Positions 33,952 to 44,626 of a stretch of DNA of 56,000 bases are shown here, one piece after another. Both the position numbers and the translations under genes were made by a program. The notes beneath the pieces were generated by a model. It was not told the origin of the DNA. It did not search any database and saw nothing but the letters and a program-made list of their open reading frames with translations. The DNA is from Cryptomeria japonica (taxonomy: Eukaryota; Streptophyta; Pinopsida; Cupressales; Cupressaceae): positions 463,046,072 through 463,102,071 of the forward strand of contig NC_081406.1 in NCBI RefSeq assembly GCF_030272615.1. Direction: 5' to 3'. Numbering within the stretch: the first letter of the stretch is position 1; each line of letters begins with the position of its first letter.

Positions 33952-34731
33952 TGTATATGGTGAAAATGGATAACAATAAACAACAATATTGAAAGGCTAA
34001 ATGAATTCAACCACCAAACCCTAGCCTAACAATGAACAAAGATCCACCATAACATATGAAGATTACCTAAGACAATGCAAAATAACTCAAAATCACAAAG
34101 ATTATACCATCACATGTCCAATAGGGTTTTGATCTCCATTCTTCCTATCTCCATTGATCTTATTTGATATACTTGCTCTCAGATTTTTGTATGCACAAGA
34201 GCTCAACAAAGAACGGAATGTGGTTGCAAGTAGGATCATAGTGTAGCCAAGTACTCCAAAATCAGTCATTAGTCATTAGGGTTTGACAATGAAGAAAGCA
34301 TCTCCTTAAATAGATGACACAATAAGAAATGGAGGGTTAAGATTGAGAGGTGTAAAAAGAGAGGTCGGCTAGGATTAGAGGGTAGGTAAAAGAAATACCA
34401 AAATAATGAAAGAGGTAGGTAGTGTATGAATTAAGAGATGAATGACATGTGTCATGTGTAGAAAAAGATAATGAATTAATTAAATAAATAAAGATTTATT
34501 TAATTAATAGAAGAAGTAGGACAATTAAATAAATAAAATATTTATTTAATTTAGGAAAAGGATAATTTAAATAAATAAATGTATTTATTTAAATAAGAAA
34601 TAAGGCTAGAAGAGGATAAATGAATTAATTAAATAAATAAGGATTTATTTAATTAATAGAAGAATTAGGCTTAGATAATTAAATAAATAAAATATTTATT
34701 TAATTAGACATGACAATTTTGAGTGTCTACA
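33952..34731 (-). repeat. gypsy1 3' LTR
   Basis: 780 bp; in element orientation starts TGTAGACACTC and ends CACCATATACA. It carries five AT-only palindromes (34472-34706) and a TATA-like CTATTTAAGG. Confidence 0.95.
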
Positions 34732-34750
34732 TTTTGCCCCTCTTTGAGAC
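34732..34750 (-). other. gypsy1 polypurine tract
   Basis: On the minus strand CTCAAAGAGGGGCAAAA directly precedes the 3' LTR. Gypsy2 has the same tract at 54591-54607. Confidence 0.85.
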
Positions 34751-35076
34751 AATGCGGCTTGTCGCGTTGTTTCAAAGAAGATAAGATGAACTGATACAGC
34801 GTTGCCCTAGAATGGGAATAATATGCCCCCTCGAGAGATTGGATGGAAATGTCTGGAAAGATGGCAGACAATCTCTCGATAAGAAAGAAAGGCTAGACTG
34901 GAATGGTTGGATAAAGTGACAAAGTCACGGGATAATGAAGACTGACTTGGGAAATGAAGGCGAGGGCTAGGGTAGGCTATACGATAGATCACGGGGGAAA
35001 AAACATCCTCATTGTCATCCACGCATCCACAAGATCAAAGTGCAGAGTGAGAAAAGAGCAGGAGCAGTCAGTAGCG
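34751..35076 (+). promoter_or_regulatory. Upstream region of gypsy1 PMD gene
   Basis: It contains an 11-bp perfect inverted repeat TCGAGAGATTG (34831-34841) / CAATCTCTCGA (34869-34879), conserved in gypsy2, and CTATACGATAGATC (about 34978), the counterpart of the gypsy2 TATA-like CTATAAGATAGACC. This suggests an antisense promoter. The TATA of the gypsy1 copy looks damaged (TATAC). Confidence 0.45.
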
Positions 35077-35254
35077 ATGGCATTCATTCATAGATTCGAT
35101 CGTGTTCGCCGATTCCAGCAACCAGCCGATGCAGGAGAGCCGGTAAGTACCCGAAAACCTCCTCGTACTTTCACGCATTTCGAGTTTTGTCATAAATGCA
35201 TGTTTAGTAGCAATAAATGCGCTAGGAATAGGATAGTTTAAATATGCAAAAACG

Positions 35255-35545
35255 CGCAACCGCGTCTATGTCAGTGCTAGGCGCATCTGTGTTAGACAGG
35301 CGCGTCTGTGTCGGGTCCAGGTGCGTTTGTGCCTGGAACCGCGTTTGTGCTGAGTGCGGACGCATTTGTGAAATGTAGAAGCGTTTGTGCTTTGTAGGAG
35401 CGTTTATGTCATGTAGGGACGTCTGTGTTCCCTAGTCGCGTTTGTGCATGGCATAGGCACGTTTGTGTTCAAAAAATGCATCTGTGTTGCAGAGGCACAT
35501 TTATGCAGTCTATAAGCGCGTTTAGGAGTTAAAAGCGCGTTTGTG
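35255..35545 (+). repeat. Array of ~15 GCGTYTGTG motifs at ~20-bp pitch (PMD intron)
   Basis: Motif starts near 35262, 35282, 35301, 35321, 35341, 35360, 35381, 35400, 35420, 35437, 35458, 35478, 35494, 35515 and 35534. The core is CGCGTCTGTG or GCGTTTGTG. The ~10-bp spacers are not conserved. The pitch of 20 is not a multiple of three, arguing against a protein repeat. Confidence 0.8.
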
Positions 35546-35578
35546 TGTTAAAATGCATGGTTTTAGTCTTTTAGGTCA

Positions 35579-35916
35579 AATCGACAGTTCTGTGATGAAC
35601 ATACGCTGTCGATTGGATAAGCTGCTGAGAGGATACACTCAAGCAGGTCCTCTAGGAATATTAGGATAGATCAAGGCACTTTGTGATGAACAGGGAGCAC
35701 CAAGATAGGTAGCACTTTGTGATGAACAGGGACTGCGAATGTGAGTGACACTTTGTGATGAACAGGGAATGTCACACACGTAGTACTTTGTGATGAACAG
35801 GGAGTACTACTAGGGTAGATAGCAACACATTGTGATGAACAGTGAGTGTCACTAAGATAGATAACCAAATGCATTTAGATAGCAAGTAGCATTTTGTGAT
35901 AAACAGTGAATGCCAC
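35579..35916 (+). repeat. Array of hairpins with conserved TGTGATGAACA loop (PMD intron)
   Basis: Seven occurrences of TGTGATRAACA. Good stems: 35579-35587/35606-35614 (9 bp), 35745-35750/35770-35775 (6 bp), 35780-35787/35803-35810 (8 bp, GTAGTACT/AGTACTAC) and 35886-35893/35909-35916 (7 of 8). The stem sequences differ from one another. The other three copies (about 35681, 35718, 35831) have weak stems of 4-5 pairs. Confidence 0.75.
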
Positions 35917-37898
35917 AATAACTGACAAGATTGATTGTGTGACTGCAGGAGTACTTGCCGATGTTGGAGTCACGGGAGAGATTCCCATCGACTCAGAGGT
36001 TGCGACCAGAGTTGTCGATCCAGGATAGGATTTCCATTGAGGAGATGGGTCTTACACATGTGCTATTTGTGCCTGAGTTTCGGGCAAACATGGGTTTGCT
36101 GACTGCGTTGGCTGAGAGATGGCACTCTGAGACGTGCACGTTTCACCTACCGATGGGTGAGATGACAGTGACATTGGAGGATGTGTACAGGATACTGCAC
36201 ATCCCGATCGATGGAGAGTTTATTCCATACGATCGTGACGGTGACAGGGAGGCATTGAGACGGGTGTTTCAGGATCCCGGTTTGGAGATGCGAGCAGGTC
36301 ACATGGCCTGGGATACCATGACCGCCACAGGTTTAGTATTGCTGGCTGTTATTGGGGGAGCTATCAGTGGGTATTTATGTCCGGATAGAGCCACACGAGG
36401 ATTGGCAGTTGGCTGGGGAGGGGCATTGGAGACACTGATGATAGAGCACACCAGGTATGCATGGGGGCCATGTGTCCTGGGCCATTTGTACCATGAGCTG
36501 CATCAGTTTGTGTACCACGGATCAGTGGGCTTGGGCTGCGGCGTTACTCTCCTTTAGGTGTGGGCATATGAGCACCTTCCCATCGCATGGCCGATCCACT
36601 TCAGAGGCAGAGGGTAGGGACGGAGCTTCGTGCATTTGTACGACATGATCACATCCCAGCCTCGGATTGGTAGATTGGAGCATTGGAGGCGCGTCATAGA
36701 TGACATAGACATGGTTATCTGGAGGCCGTACCTGGGGTGCGAGGAGTGGGATGATGACGCATTGGAGCTACCCTATGCATTCAGGAGCAGGTATCTGATT
36801 GGGCGGACGCCCTATATTCTGGAGAGGCAGCTTGTAGATAGGGTATGCAGGTAGTTTGGCCGTATTCAGCGGATGCCACGAGGCTCGGGCATGTATGCCC
36901 GTACAGTCAGAGATCAGGTACAGTTTAGGCCGCTTCTATCATATGATCAGGCCGTGACACAGCTGGTAGAGATGATGCCATTACCATGGGACATGTGGCC
37001 GGAGGTAGAGGATGCAGGGATGGACGCAGAGTACTCTGCGTATTGGGCAGAGCATCCGTTTCCTAGATTGACAGATCCGGGAGAGCTGTTGGAGGGAGAG
37101 GCGGGAGGGGATGATGATGATGATGGAGGAGGAGATGGAGGCAGGGACAGATGGAGGCAGAGAGGAGTGGTGGGGGAGAGGCGAGTAGCACCTCGGAGGG
37201 AGGGAGGACAGGAGAGAGCAGCTCAGGGGGTGAGAGGTCGAGGTGGATTACCCCTACAGGTGCCAGCAGCACAAGGTCCTAGAGCATAGGGACCTAGACA
37301 GGTGCAGGGATAGGGATAGACACAGGCACAGGTACCTATTCAGGAACCTAGACAGGTGCAAGCAGAGGCACAGGGACAGGCACCTGTAGAGGAGGAGCCA
37401 CAGGCAGAGGCTGAGGGCGAAGATCCTGAGGAGGATGAGCTATTGAGGTTGCGAGAGATCTGCCAGGGCCAGGCAGATGAGATCGAGGATTTGGTGCGGG
37501 AGAGGGATCACCTCAGGATCAGGCTCAAAGACACAGAGTGGGAGAGGGACCAGGCCATCCAGAGATATACTAAGGCCGAGACAGCTCTGAGGGCAGGGAG
37601 GCGAGCAGCAGAGGATGCAGGGGCAGGCTACGCATATGTCTTGCGAGTCGGAGAGGAGATCGCCTACTGGAGGGATCTATACTATGCTGTCGTGCCAGCA
37701 GATCAGCGGGCGAGGAGCTTCCATAGATCATCGCGCACAGCGACGGCTACGGGAGGGAGTCGCAGGAGGCAGGCATCTAGCGGTGGGGTCATGGGTCCTC
37801 CACCACCACCAGAGAGACAGGGGGATCCTGGAGCGGGACCATCTATAGCTCAGACTCCGTCGAGGCCAGGCGGCTCCGAGGGAGGGAGTTCATCATAG

Positions 37899-39601
37899 CC
37901 ATACAGGGCTCCCCATTGTATCAGTATATGTACCATTTTTGTATTGTAGACACTTGTGGGTGATTTTGTAGCCATATGATTCTTTTGACATCATTGTATC
38001 ATGACACATTTGATTATATATGAGAGATGATCATTTTTGCGGCAGCTATATGCATGTGTACCTTATGTGATGAAATGTTCTTATGTGATGCATGTTTTAT
38101 GATATGGATGCTTATATGATGCAATGCAATGTATTTTTGTTCTTTTATGTTGTATATGTGATGCATGATGCAAATGTAAATGTATGTAATGCAAATGAAT
38201 ATGATAATGCAAATGATTATTTACATGATGGAAATTTAAGATGTGCTAACATGTGTTGTATGCAGGATGTGATGCAATTGTGATATCTATATGTATGTAT
38301 GAAATGCTTATATGTGGTGATGTAGGTGTAACTATATGATATGCAAATGTTTTTGGTGTGTCATTATACGCAGTCATGTCATAGTAGGCTAGACGGACTT
38401 GAGAAGGACAATGGAAGTCAATCAAGAAAGGGGGATGGAAGACAGAAGAGATGAACGTGAAAGAGCTTCTTGTGCGTTATCATCATTGAGCTTATTATGG
38501 CAGAATAGGTTATGACAATCGAGGCATTTGTTTGGCCCAGAAAGTCATTGTACCTATTTGCATGGAGATAAGACAGTCACAAACAAGGAATGCCCCAGTT
38601 CATACTAAACTCACAGTGTCCTCATATCCTTGGATAAGTCATAGCATTACTAAAAGACAATCCACAGACAGCAAATGCAAATAGGTGACGATACCCCATC
38701 CTCGCCTTTCTAGTCAAAGACATCCTGGAGATAGAATCTCTAGTCAAAGACATCCTGGAAAAGCTAAAAGACATGTCACCAAAAGATAAAATCAAAAGAA
38801 AACGAAGACTCAACACCAACATCCACTATAGTCCTCAAGTTTAGTGTCTCTTGTCACTTGTATAAGTCATGTTTGATTGTGGTCACAATGTTCACTTTCA
38901 CAAAAAGGAGAGATAGCACTGAACCATATGTTGTCTGAGTCTGTTGAAAGATTTGATTTTGTTGAAGCTCATTGTTGCTGCTGTGTCTCATCTGAAACTG
39001 ACTGAATCCATGAAACTGATACTTTATTGTGGAGAAGATGGAACTTTATTGCGGACTGGCGATGCAGATGTTGCTTTATTGCGGATTGTGCGCAGATAGA
39101 CTGAAGGAAGCTGGAAGAAACTGTACTCCTCAAAACATGTGATGTTCTTAGTTCCACACCCATTACTAGACGTAGGATTTGCCTTATCCACAGATAGGAT
39201 CTGATTTATTATGGATGGAAAGGGATGTGAAAAGGGAGGTTTATTATGAATGGCTAACCAATCTTAGGTAGATCAATAACAAGCCATGATCGGAATGGGT
39301 AAGTTTATCGTGAGTGAATAGGTTGTGAGTGTGTGCAAAGTGAAAGGATGAAAGAGAATCCTGAAGGAAGGAGGAGCAAAGTCTCTACGCACGGCGCTGG
39401 TGACCCAGTTTTCACCATGGTACTTGCCCAGGGCGCCACCGAAGTGGTTTTCACCGTTGGACGAAATTATTTCTCTTTACTTTTTCGATTTTTCAATTTT
39501 TTTGTTGTCACAAGGCACCTGTTTGCCAGGTTTTCACTAAGTAACGATTTTTTTTGTTTTATAATTTTTTTGTATTTTTGAATTAGGATGTTCCGAAGAG
39601 C
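37899..39601. other. gypsy1 spacer between PMD stop and integrase end
   Basis: 1.7 kb without a reading frame I can assign. TGATG/ATGTATG low-complexity strings fill 38030-38340. The rest is collinear with gypsy2 26309-27769. It probably contains the 3' UTRs of two convergent transcripts. No polyadenylation signal is obvious. Confidence 0.5.
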
Positions 39602-41611
39602 TTATGTGTAGAACCTGTGAAGGTGCATGTTGTTGATAGGATCCTCCAAGGGTTCACCTTCTGTAGTTGAGAGCTGATATGCCCCAGATCCATATACTGC
39701 TGTGATGATATAAGGACCAAGCCAGTTTGGTTCGAACTTGCCCTTCTTATCTCTGTCTTGCTGATTCTTGGGGTTCTCTCTGAGGACTAAGTCACCTACC
39801 ACAAATGTGCGAGTCTTGACCTTGTGATTGTAACTACGACTCATTCATTGTTGGTTAGCCTTGAGATGATTAAAAGCAGTGTGTCGTCATTCCTCCAGTA
39901 GTTCTAGTTCTTGTAAGCGAGAGACCCTGTAGTCTTCGTCATTGATTATGTTTCTTAAGGAGACCCATAAAGAAGGTAGCTCGACCTCAATAGGCAAGAT
40001 GGCTTCAGCGCTGTAGACAAGTGAGTAGGGTGTAGCTCCTGTAGGTGTGCAGACACTGGTACGATAGGCCCAAAGTGTGGGATTGAGTTGGACATGCCAG
40101 TTACGGCCAGCGTCGTCGACTGTCTTTTTAAGGATTTTGAGAATTGTTTTATTAGACGCCTCAGCTTGGGCATTACCTTGGGGGTAATATGGTGTGGAGA
40201 AACGATGGGAGATATAGAAGCGCTCACAGAGTTCACGAACATCCTAATTTTTGAAGGGACGCCCGTTATCAGTAATAATGGAAGTAGGAATCCCGTATCG
40301 GCAAATGATGTAGTTCAGGATGAAAGTAGCGATTTGTTTCCCAGTAACTTGTGTGAGAGGCACGGCCTCAATCCACTTTGTGAAATACTCTGTAGCTGTG
40401 ATAATGAATTTATGTCCATTGGAAGAAGGAGGGTGAATCTTGCCTATGAGATCGAGTCCCCATTGACAAAAGGGCCAAGGAGATGCAAGTGGTTGTAGTT
40501 CCTGTGCTGGTGCATGTATGAGGTCTCCATGAATTTGACACTGCTTACACTTTTTGACAAACTGATATGCATCTTTTTCCATAGTAGGCCAGTAGTATCC
40601 AGTCCTGATGAGTTTCTTGGCCAAGGTAGGACCACGAGTATGCGGACCACATATCCCTTTGTGCACTTCTCGTAATGCAATCTGAGCTTCGTCACTCTCT
40701 AAACATCTAAGAAGGGTGCCATCTAGACCTCGTCGGTATAGGATATCAGCTAGGATAACGTATCAAGAGGATTGGCGAATGAAAGTGCGGCGTTGGTTGT
40801 TCGATAGATCGGGAGGTAAGATATTGTCCCGAAGGTATGTGAATATGGAACCATATAACTGGGATTCAGGACCAACAACACATATCATTTCAGTAGGAGT
40901 GATCTCATATGACGGAATCAGTAGGTTGTCTACCAGGAATTCATAGCAAGTCTCATTTTGTGGTAGATCAATGAGCGAAGCAATTGTAGCCATGGCATCT
41001 GCAGCATGATTCTGTTCTCTTGGTATCTGCTCAAACTCTATCTTTACAAAGTGCTGTTTCAAATCATCTACCAGTTGTTTGTAAGGCGGCAGCTTTTCAT
41101 CTTTTGTTTGATAATCATCAGTTACTTGACGGATGACCAGTTGAGAATCCCCAAAAACACGAAGTTCTTGGATCTTCCACTGAACTGCAATTCTTAACCC
41201 AGTTGTTAATGCCTCATATTCTGCTATATTGTTAGTGCAAGGAAATGATAAGCGGTATGACTTTGGTATAGAATCGCCTTGGGGAGTTATAAAGAGTATA
41301 CCCGCTCCTGCCCCATGCTGTGTGTATGAGCCGTCAAAATATAATTGCCATGGCTTTATAGGTGATATCGTTAGAATGGACTCATCTGGAAATTCTGACT
41401 GTAGAGGAACATCATCTATCATGGGAGCATCTGCCAGTTGATCTGCAATTGCTTGTCCTTTTATAGCTTTTCTGTCTACGTATTCAATGTCGAATTCACT
41501 CAAAATCATTACCCACTTGGCCAGCCGCCCAGTAAGTGTAGCTTTGTTGAGAAGATATTTTAGTGGATCAATTCTGGCAATCAACTTAGTCTTGTGAGTG
41601 AGCATATAATG
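39602..41611 (-). pseudogene. gypsy1 pol, 3' part: archaeal-type RNase H and integrase
   Basis: The archaeal-type RNase H has LYFDGSYTQHGAGAGI (about 41345-41290), NNIAEYEALTTGLRIA, FGDSQLVIRQV and EQNHAADAMATIA. Integrase: HKGICGPHTRG, GYYWPTMEKDA and CKQCQIHG give an intact HHCC; WGLDLIGKI, IITDNGRPF and, past a TAG, NAQAEASNKT give D, D, E. The end has NWLGPYIITAVYGSGAYQL. Stops: TGA at 40763, TAG at 40244 and TGA at 39845. All pieces share one frame with gag, so no indel has occurred. Confidence 0.92.
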
Positions 41612-44077
41612 TCATAATTTCTGTGAAGCAAAGACCACAGCGAGACATGCACGCTCAATTGGTATGTAGTTTAGCTCATATCCCACCAATGTGCGACTGA
41701 TATAGTAGACTGCTTTTTCCTTACCGTCAGGTATTTGCTGTGCTAGGAGTGCCCCCAGTGCTGTTGGAGTAGCTGATATGTAAAGTAGCAATGGTTGATC
41801 TGGAATTGGTGGCATCAAAACTGGCGGGTTCAAAAGATAGTTTTTGAGCGCCTGAAAGGCCTGTTGACAGTTCTCATCCCATTTGAACTTGATGTTTTTG
41901 TGTAGTAGGTGCTGGAAAGGGTTACACTTATCTGTAAGTTGTGCTATGAATCTTCGTATGGACTGGAGTCTCCCTTGTAAAGACCGAAGTTGACTAATAT
42001 TCTTGGGTGGCGGCATGTCCAAGATAGATTTGACCTTTGCTGGATCGACTTCTATTCCCCTTTTAGACACAATGAATCCTAGGAGCTTCCCGAAGGTTAC
42101 TCCAAAGACACATTTCTTAGGATTTAGTCTTACCTTGTACTTTTCCAACCGATCAAAAGCAACTGAAAGTATGTCCAAGTGTGTATTTCTGTCTATTGAT
42201 TTAACCAAAAGGTCGTCAACATAATCTTCCACCGTTACATGCATGAGATCATGAAAGATAGTGGTCATAGCTCGTTGATACGTGGCACTTGCATTTTTCA
42301 GCCCAAAGGGCATGACATTCCAGCAGAAGGTTCCCCCTGGACAAGTAAATGATGTTTTATGTTGATCTTCGGGTGCTATCCTGATTTGATTATATCCAGA
42401 AAATCCGTCCATTAAGGATAACATCTCATGGCCTGCCGTGAGATCAACAATTAAATCAATGTTTGGTAATGGGAAATCGTCCTTTGGACAAGCCTTGTTG
42501 ATATCTCTGAAGTCTGTACATATTCGGATGCTGCGATCTGGTTTGCTAATAGGTACTAAGTTGGAAATCCATTCAGGATAATCAATTGGGTGTATGAATC
42601 CGACATCCAGTAATTTCTCCAACTCTGCCTTGACTAATAATGCCACCTGTGGGTGCATTTTCCTCAATTTCTGTTTTACTGGTTTTGCCCCCGGTTTGAC
42701 TGTTAAATGATGCATTACTAAATCCGGGTCTAGTCCAGGCATATCAGCATAAGACCATGCGAAGTTGACTTGTCGTTCCTTAAAGAAGCTAATGAATCTT
42801 GCTCTCTCGGCCTCTGTCAATGATTGAGCCAAAAATATGTTGTGTGGAACCTCTGTTGTGCCAATGTTTGTCTTTATAGTCTCCTCTACCAACATGGATG
42901 ATTTTTCCTCGTATGATGCTGGGAGGATGTCGAGTCTTCCATCTTCAGGCGCCTCAGAGAGGTTTTCACCCTCAGATACGTCCTTTCTTTTTACTTTTTT
43001 AGAGTCAGATAGCGCCACAGTGTAGTTTTCGCCATAAGACCCTTGTTTTGTTTTTATTTTCACATTTTTGTGACTAGAAGGCCCGACACCCTCACCAAAG
43101 TATGCCATGTTATTAAGCTCTATGGTGTATCCTGCTTTGTGGTCTCCAGGAGGAAGATCATCGCGAATGCCAAGATAATCGACAATAGCTTCGTCATTCT
43201 GAAATGTATCAAACTGTGCTGGTCCGTCCTGATCCCAGTCAATGAGTTGGGGGTGGACAAGGGGAAGGTCTTTAGTGTTTTCAGAGTTCGCAAGGCTAAT
43301 AGTGAAGATGTGGTTATATTCAGGTATGTCAAGATAGTCATCGAGGTCATCAATGGCACTCTCCTCATCAGTTTCGATCATGAGTGAGTCCAAATTATCA
43401 TCACTAGTAGCACCCTTAGGAACAGGTGTCCTCCTCCTATGTGATCTTGACCTAGGGCCTTGAAATGAAGCTTGTGCGGGATCCTTATGGGTTGGTTTTT
43501 GGCCAACTCTGAATTTTTTGTAAAATTCCTCCTCCTCTGCAGGTTCATCTGGCTCTCTGAATGTCTCTTTGAGCTCGTAGTCACTGGAGGATTTGTCTGA
43601 ACCCCATTCCCACTCATTGGAATCTGTGGAATAATCATCCTCTTGTGGAACTTCAGCGACTTTGACTCGCCATACCTGTTTTGCTCCTTTATTGTGTAGT
43701 CTAGGATTTAGAAAACCGAGCCCTTTTGAGCGTTCCCTTCTTGTAGTTAGCTCAGGTTGTAAGGGCTCCATGACACCTTCTTTGCGTAGTCCGAGAGGGC
43801 TTTTTCCATCATACCCGAATCTTTGCAGAATTTTGAAGCCTTTACCATAGTTCTCACAGGGTATTATAATCTGGTCATGTGTTTCCTCTTCAACATCCTT
43901 ATAGAGCATTTTATATAAATTTTCTTCTTCTAATTTGCCCCATTTTTGAAAGATGGTAGGATCCCATTTGAGCATCATGATGGGGATTTGCTTGTTAGGA
44001 TGTGGCCTCCCATATTCCTTGGGAGAGGTCATGACTTGTCGTAAAAACATTGTTTGATTCAAAGTGTATTCTCCCAT
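41612..44077 (-). pseudogene. gypsy1 pol, middle part: G-patch-like segment, reverse transcriptase, RNase H
   Basis: 821 residues without a stop. The N-terminal part has a G-patch-like motif (ILQRFGYDGKSPLG..., about 43850-43790), as in other Tat-lineage polyproteins. RT: VKQKLRKMHP (about 42675), RICTDFRDINKACPKDDFPLP (about 42530), LSLMDGFSGYNQI, MPFGLKNASATYQRAM (about 42310) and active site YVDD at 42212-42223. RNase H: LLLYISATPTALGALLAQ (about 41790; the usual first Asp is Ser here), AVYYISRTL and ERACLAVVFA. It ends in TGA (41612-41614) where Arg is expected. Confidence 0.93.
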
Positions 44078-44626
44078 GCCTTTGTCTTGAAACTTGGCTC
44101 TAAGTTCACCTTGTTTGGATGTCGAGGGCTTTAATGACTCAAGATCAATATATGCTGAAGAAGGAGTAGCCTCTCAATTGCTGGGAATGATAGTCTCAGT
44201 ATGTGATCTCAAGTTATTGCAATATATGAATGGATTTGGATCACCATTGACCGTTACCTCGACTCCATTATGGGGAAACTTAATGCACTGATGGTATGTT
44301 GATGGGACTGCCCTCATTTCATGAATCCACGGTCATCCTAGCAATATGTTATACGTGAGATCTAGATCTAGGACTTGACAAACCACATCCTTTGTGACTG
44401 GTCTTATTCTTAGTGGTAAGGTGACTGTACCCTTGGACGAGCGCTCTTCATCATCATAAGCCTTAATGGTGATTTGGTTTGTAGCATTCACAGCCTTGTC
44501 AGAATATCCCAATTGTCTTATGGTACTCAAGGTACAAATATTTAGACCTGCTCCTCCATCTATTAGGACTCACTTTATTCGGTGTTTATGTATGAAGGCT
44601 TCAACGTGTAAAGGTGCATTATGTGG
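44078..44626 (-). pseudogene. gypsy1 protease region
   Basis: In the same frame as gag and pol. The catalytic motif LIDGGAGLNICTLSTIRQLGYS (about 44565-44510) has Asp-Gly-Gly in place of the common Asp-Ser/Thr-Gly. The C-terminal half DLDLTYNILLG is followed by TGA at 44333, then [11 protein letters not shown]. Stops: TGA 44570, TGA 44333 and TGA 44174. The TGA at 44570 and the TAG at 44627 are also present in gypsy2. Confidence 0.85.

Larger units (their letters stand above)
35143..35948 (+). other. gypsy1 PMD intron (inferred)
   Basis: 806 bp between GTAAGT (35143) and TGACTGCAG (ending 35948). The first half holds the 20-bp-pitch motif array, the second half the hairpin array. The phase-0 match at both ends and the equivalent 833-bp segment in gypsy2 support it. 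No transcript evidence is available. Confidence 0.65.
35077..37898 (+). pseudogene. gypsy1 antisense PMD (plant mobile domain) gene, two exons
   Basis: Inferred exon 1 is 35077-35142 (22 codons, ATG in GCGATGG) with donor GTAAGT. Inferred exon 2 is 35949-37898 after TGACTGCAG; both junctions are phase 0. Exon 2 encodes the PMD core: LRPELSIQDR, VPEFRANMGLLTALAERW, HSETCTFHLPMGEMTVTLED, YRILHIPIDGE (about 36000-36215), then LAVGWGGALETL, HQFVYHGSVGLGCGV, MYARTVRD, an Asp/Gly/Arg-rich linker (37090-37260) and a coiled coil (about 37430-37640). Total nominal length is about 670 residues. Exon 2 has no frameshift but six TAG stops (36555, about 36615, 36852, 37287, and two near 37308-37316), each where Gln fits; gypsy2 has Gln at two of them. 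PMD is shared with host MAIN/MAIL1 proteins and is common in plant transposons. The role here is unknown. Confidence 0.75.

Noticed and set aside
35255-35545. CRISPR-like pattern: short repeats with regular unconserved spacers
   Set aside because: The repeat is only about 9-10 bp and degenerate, spacers are about 10 bp, no cas genes occur, and the context is a plant retrotransposon intron.
35955-37898. PMD ORF as a free host gene
   Set aside because: It lies between the PPT/3' LTR and pol of gypsy1 and occurs at the same place in gypsy2, so it travels with the element. Stops argue against a functional host gene.
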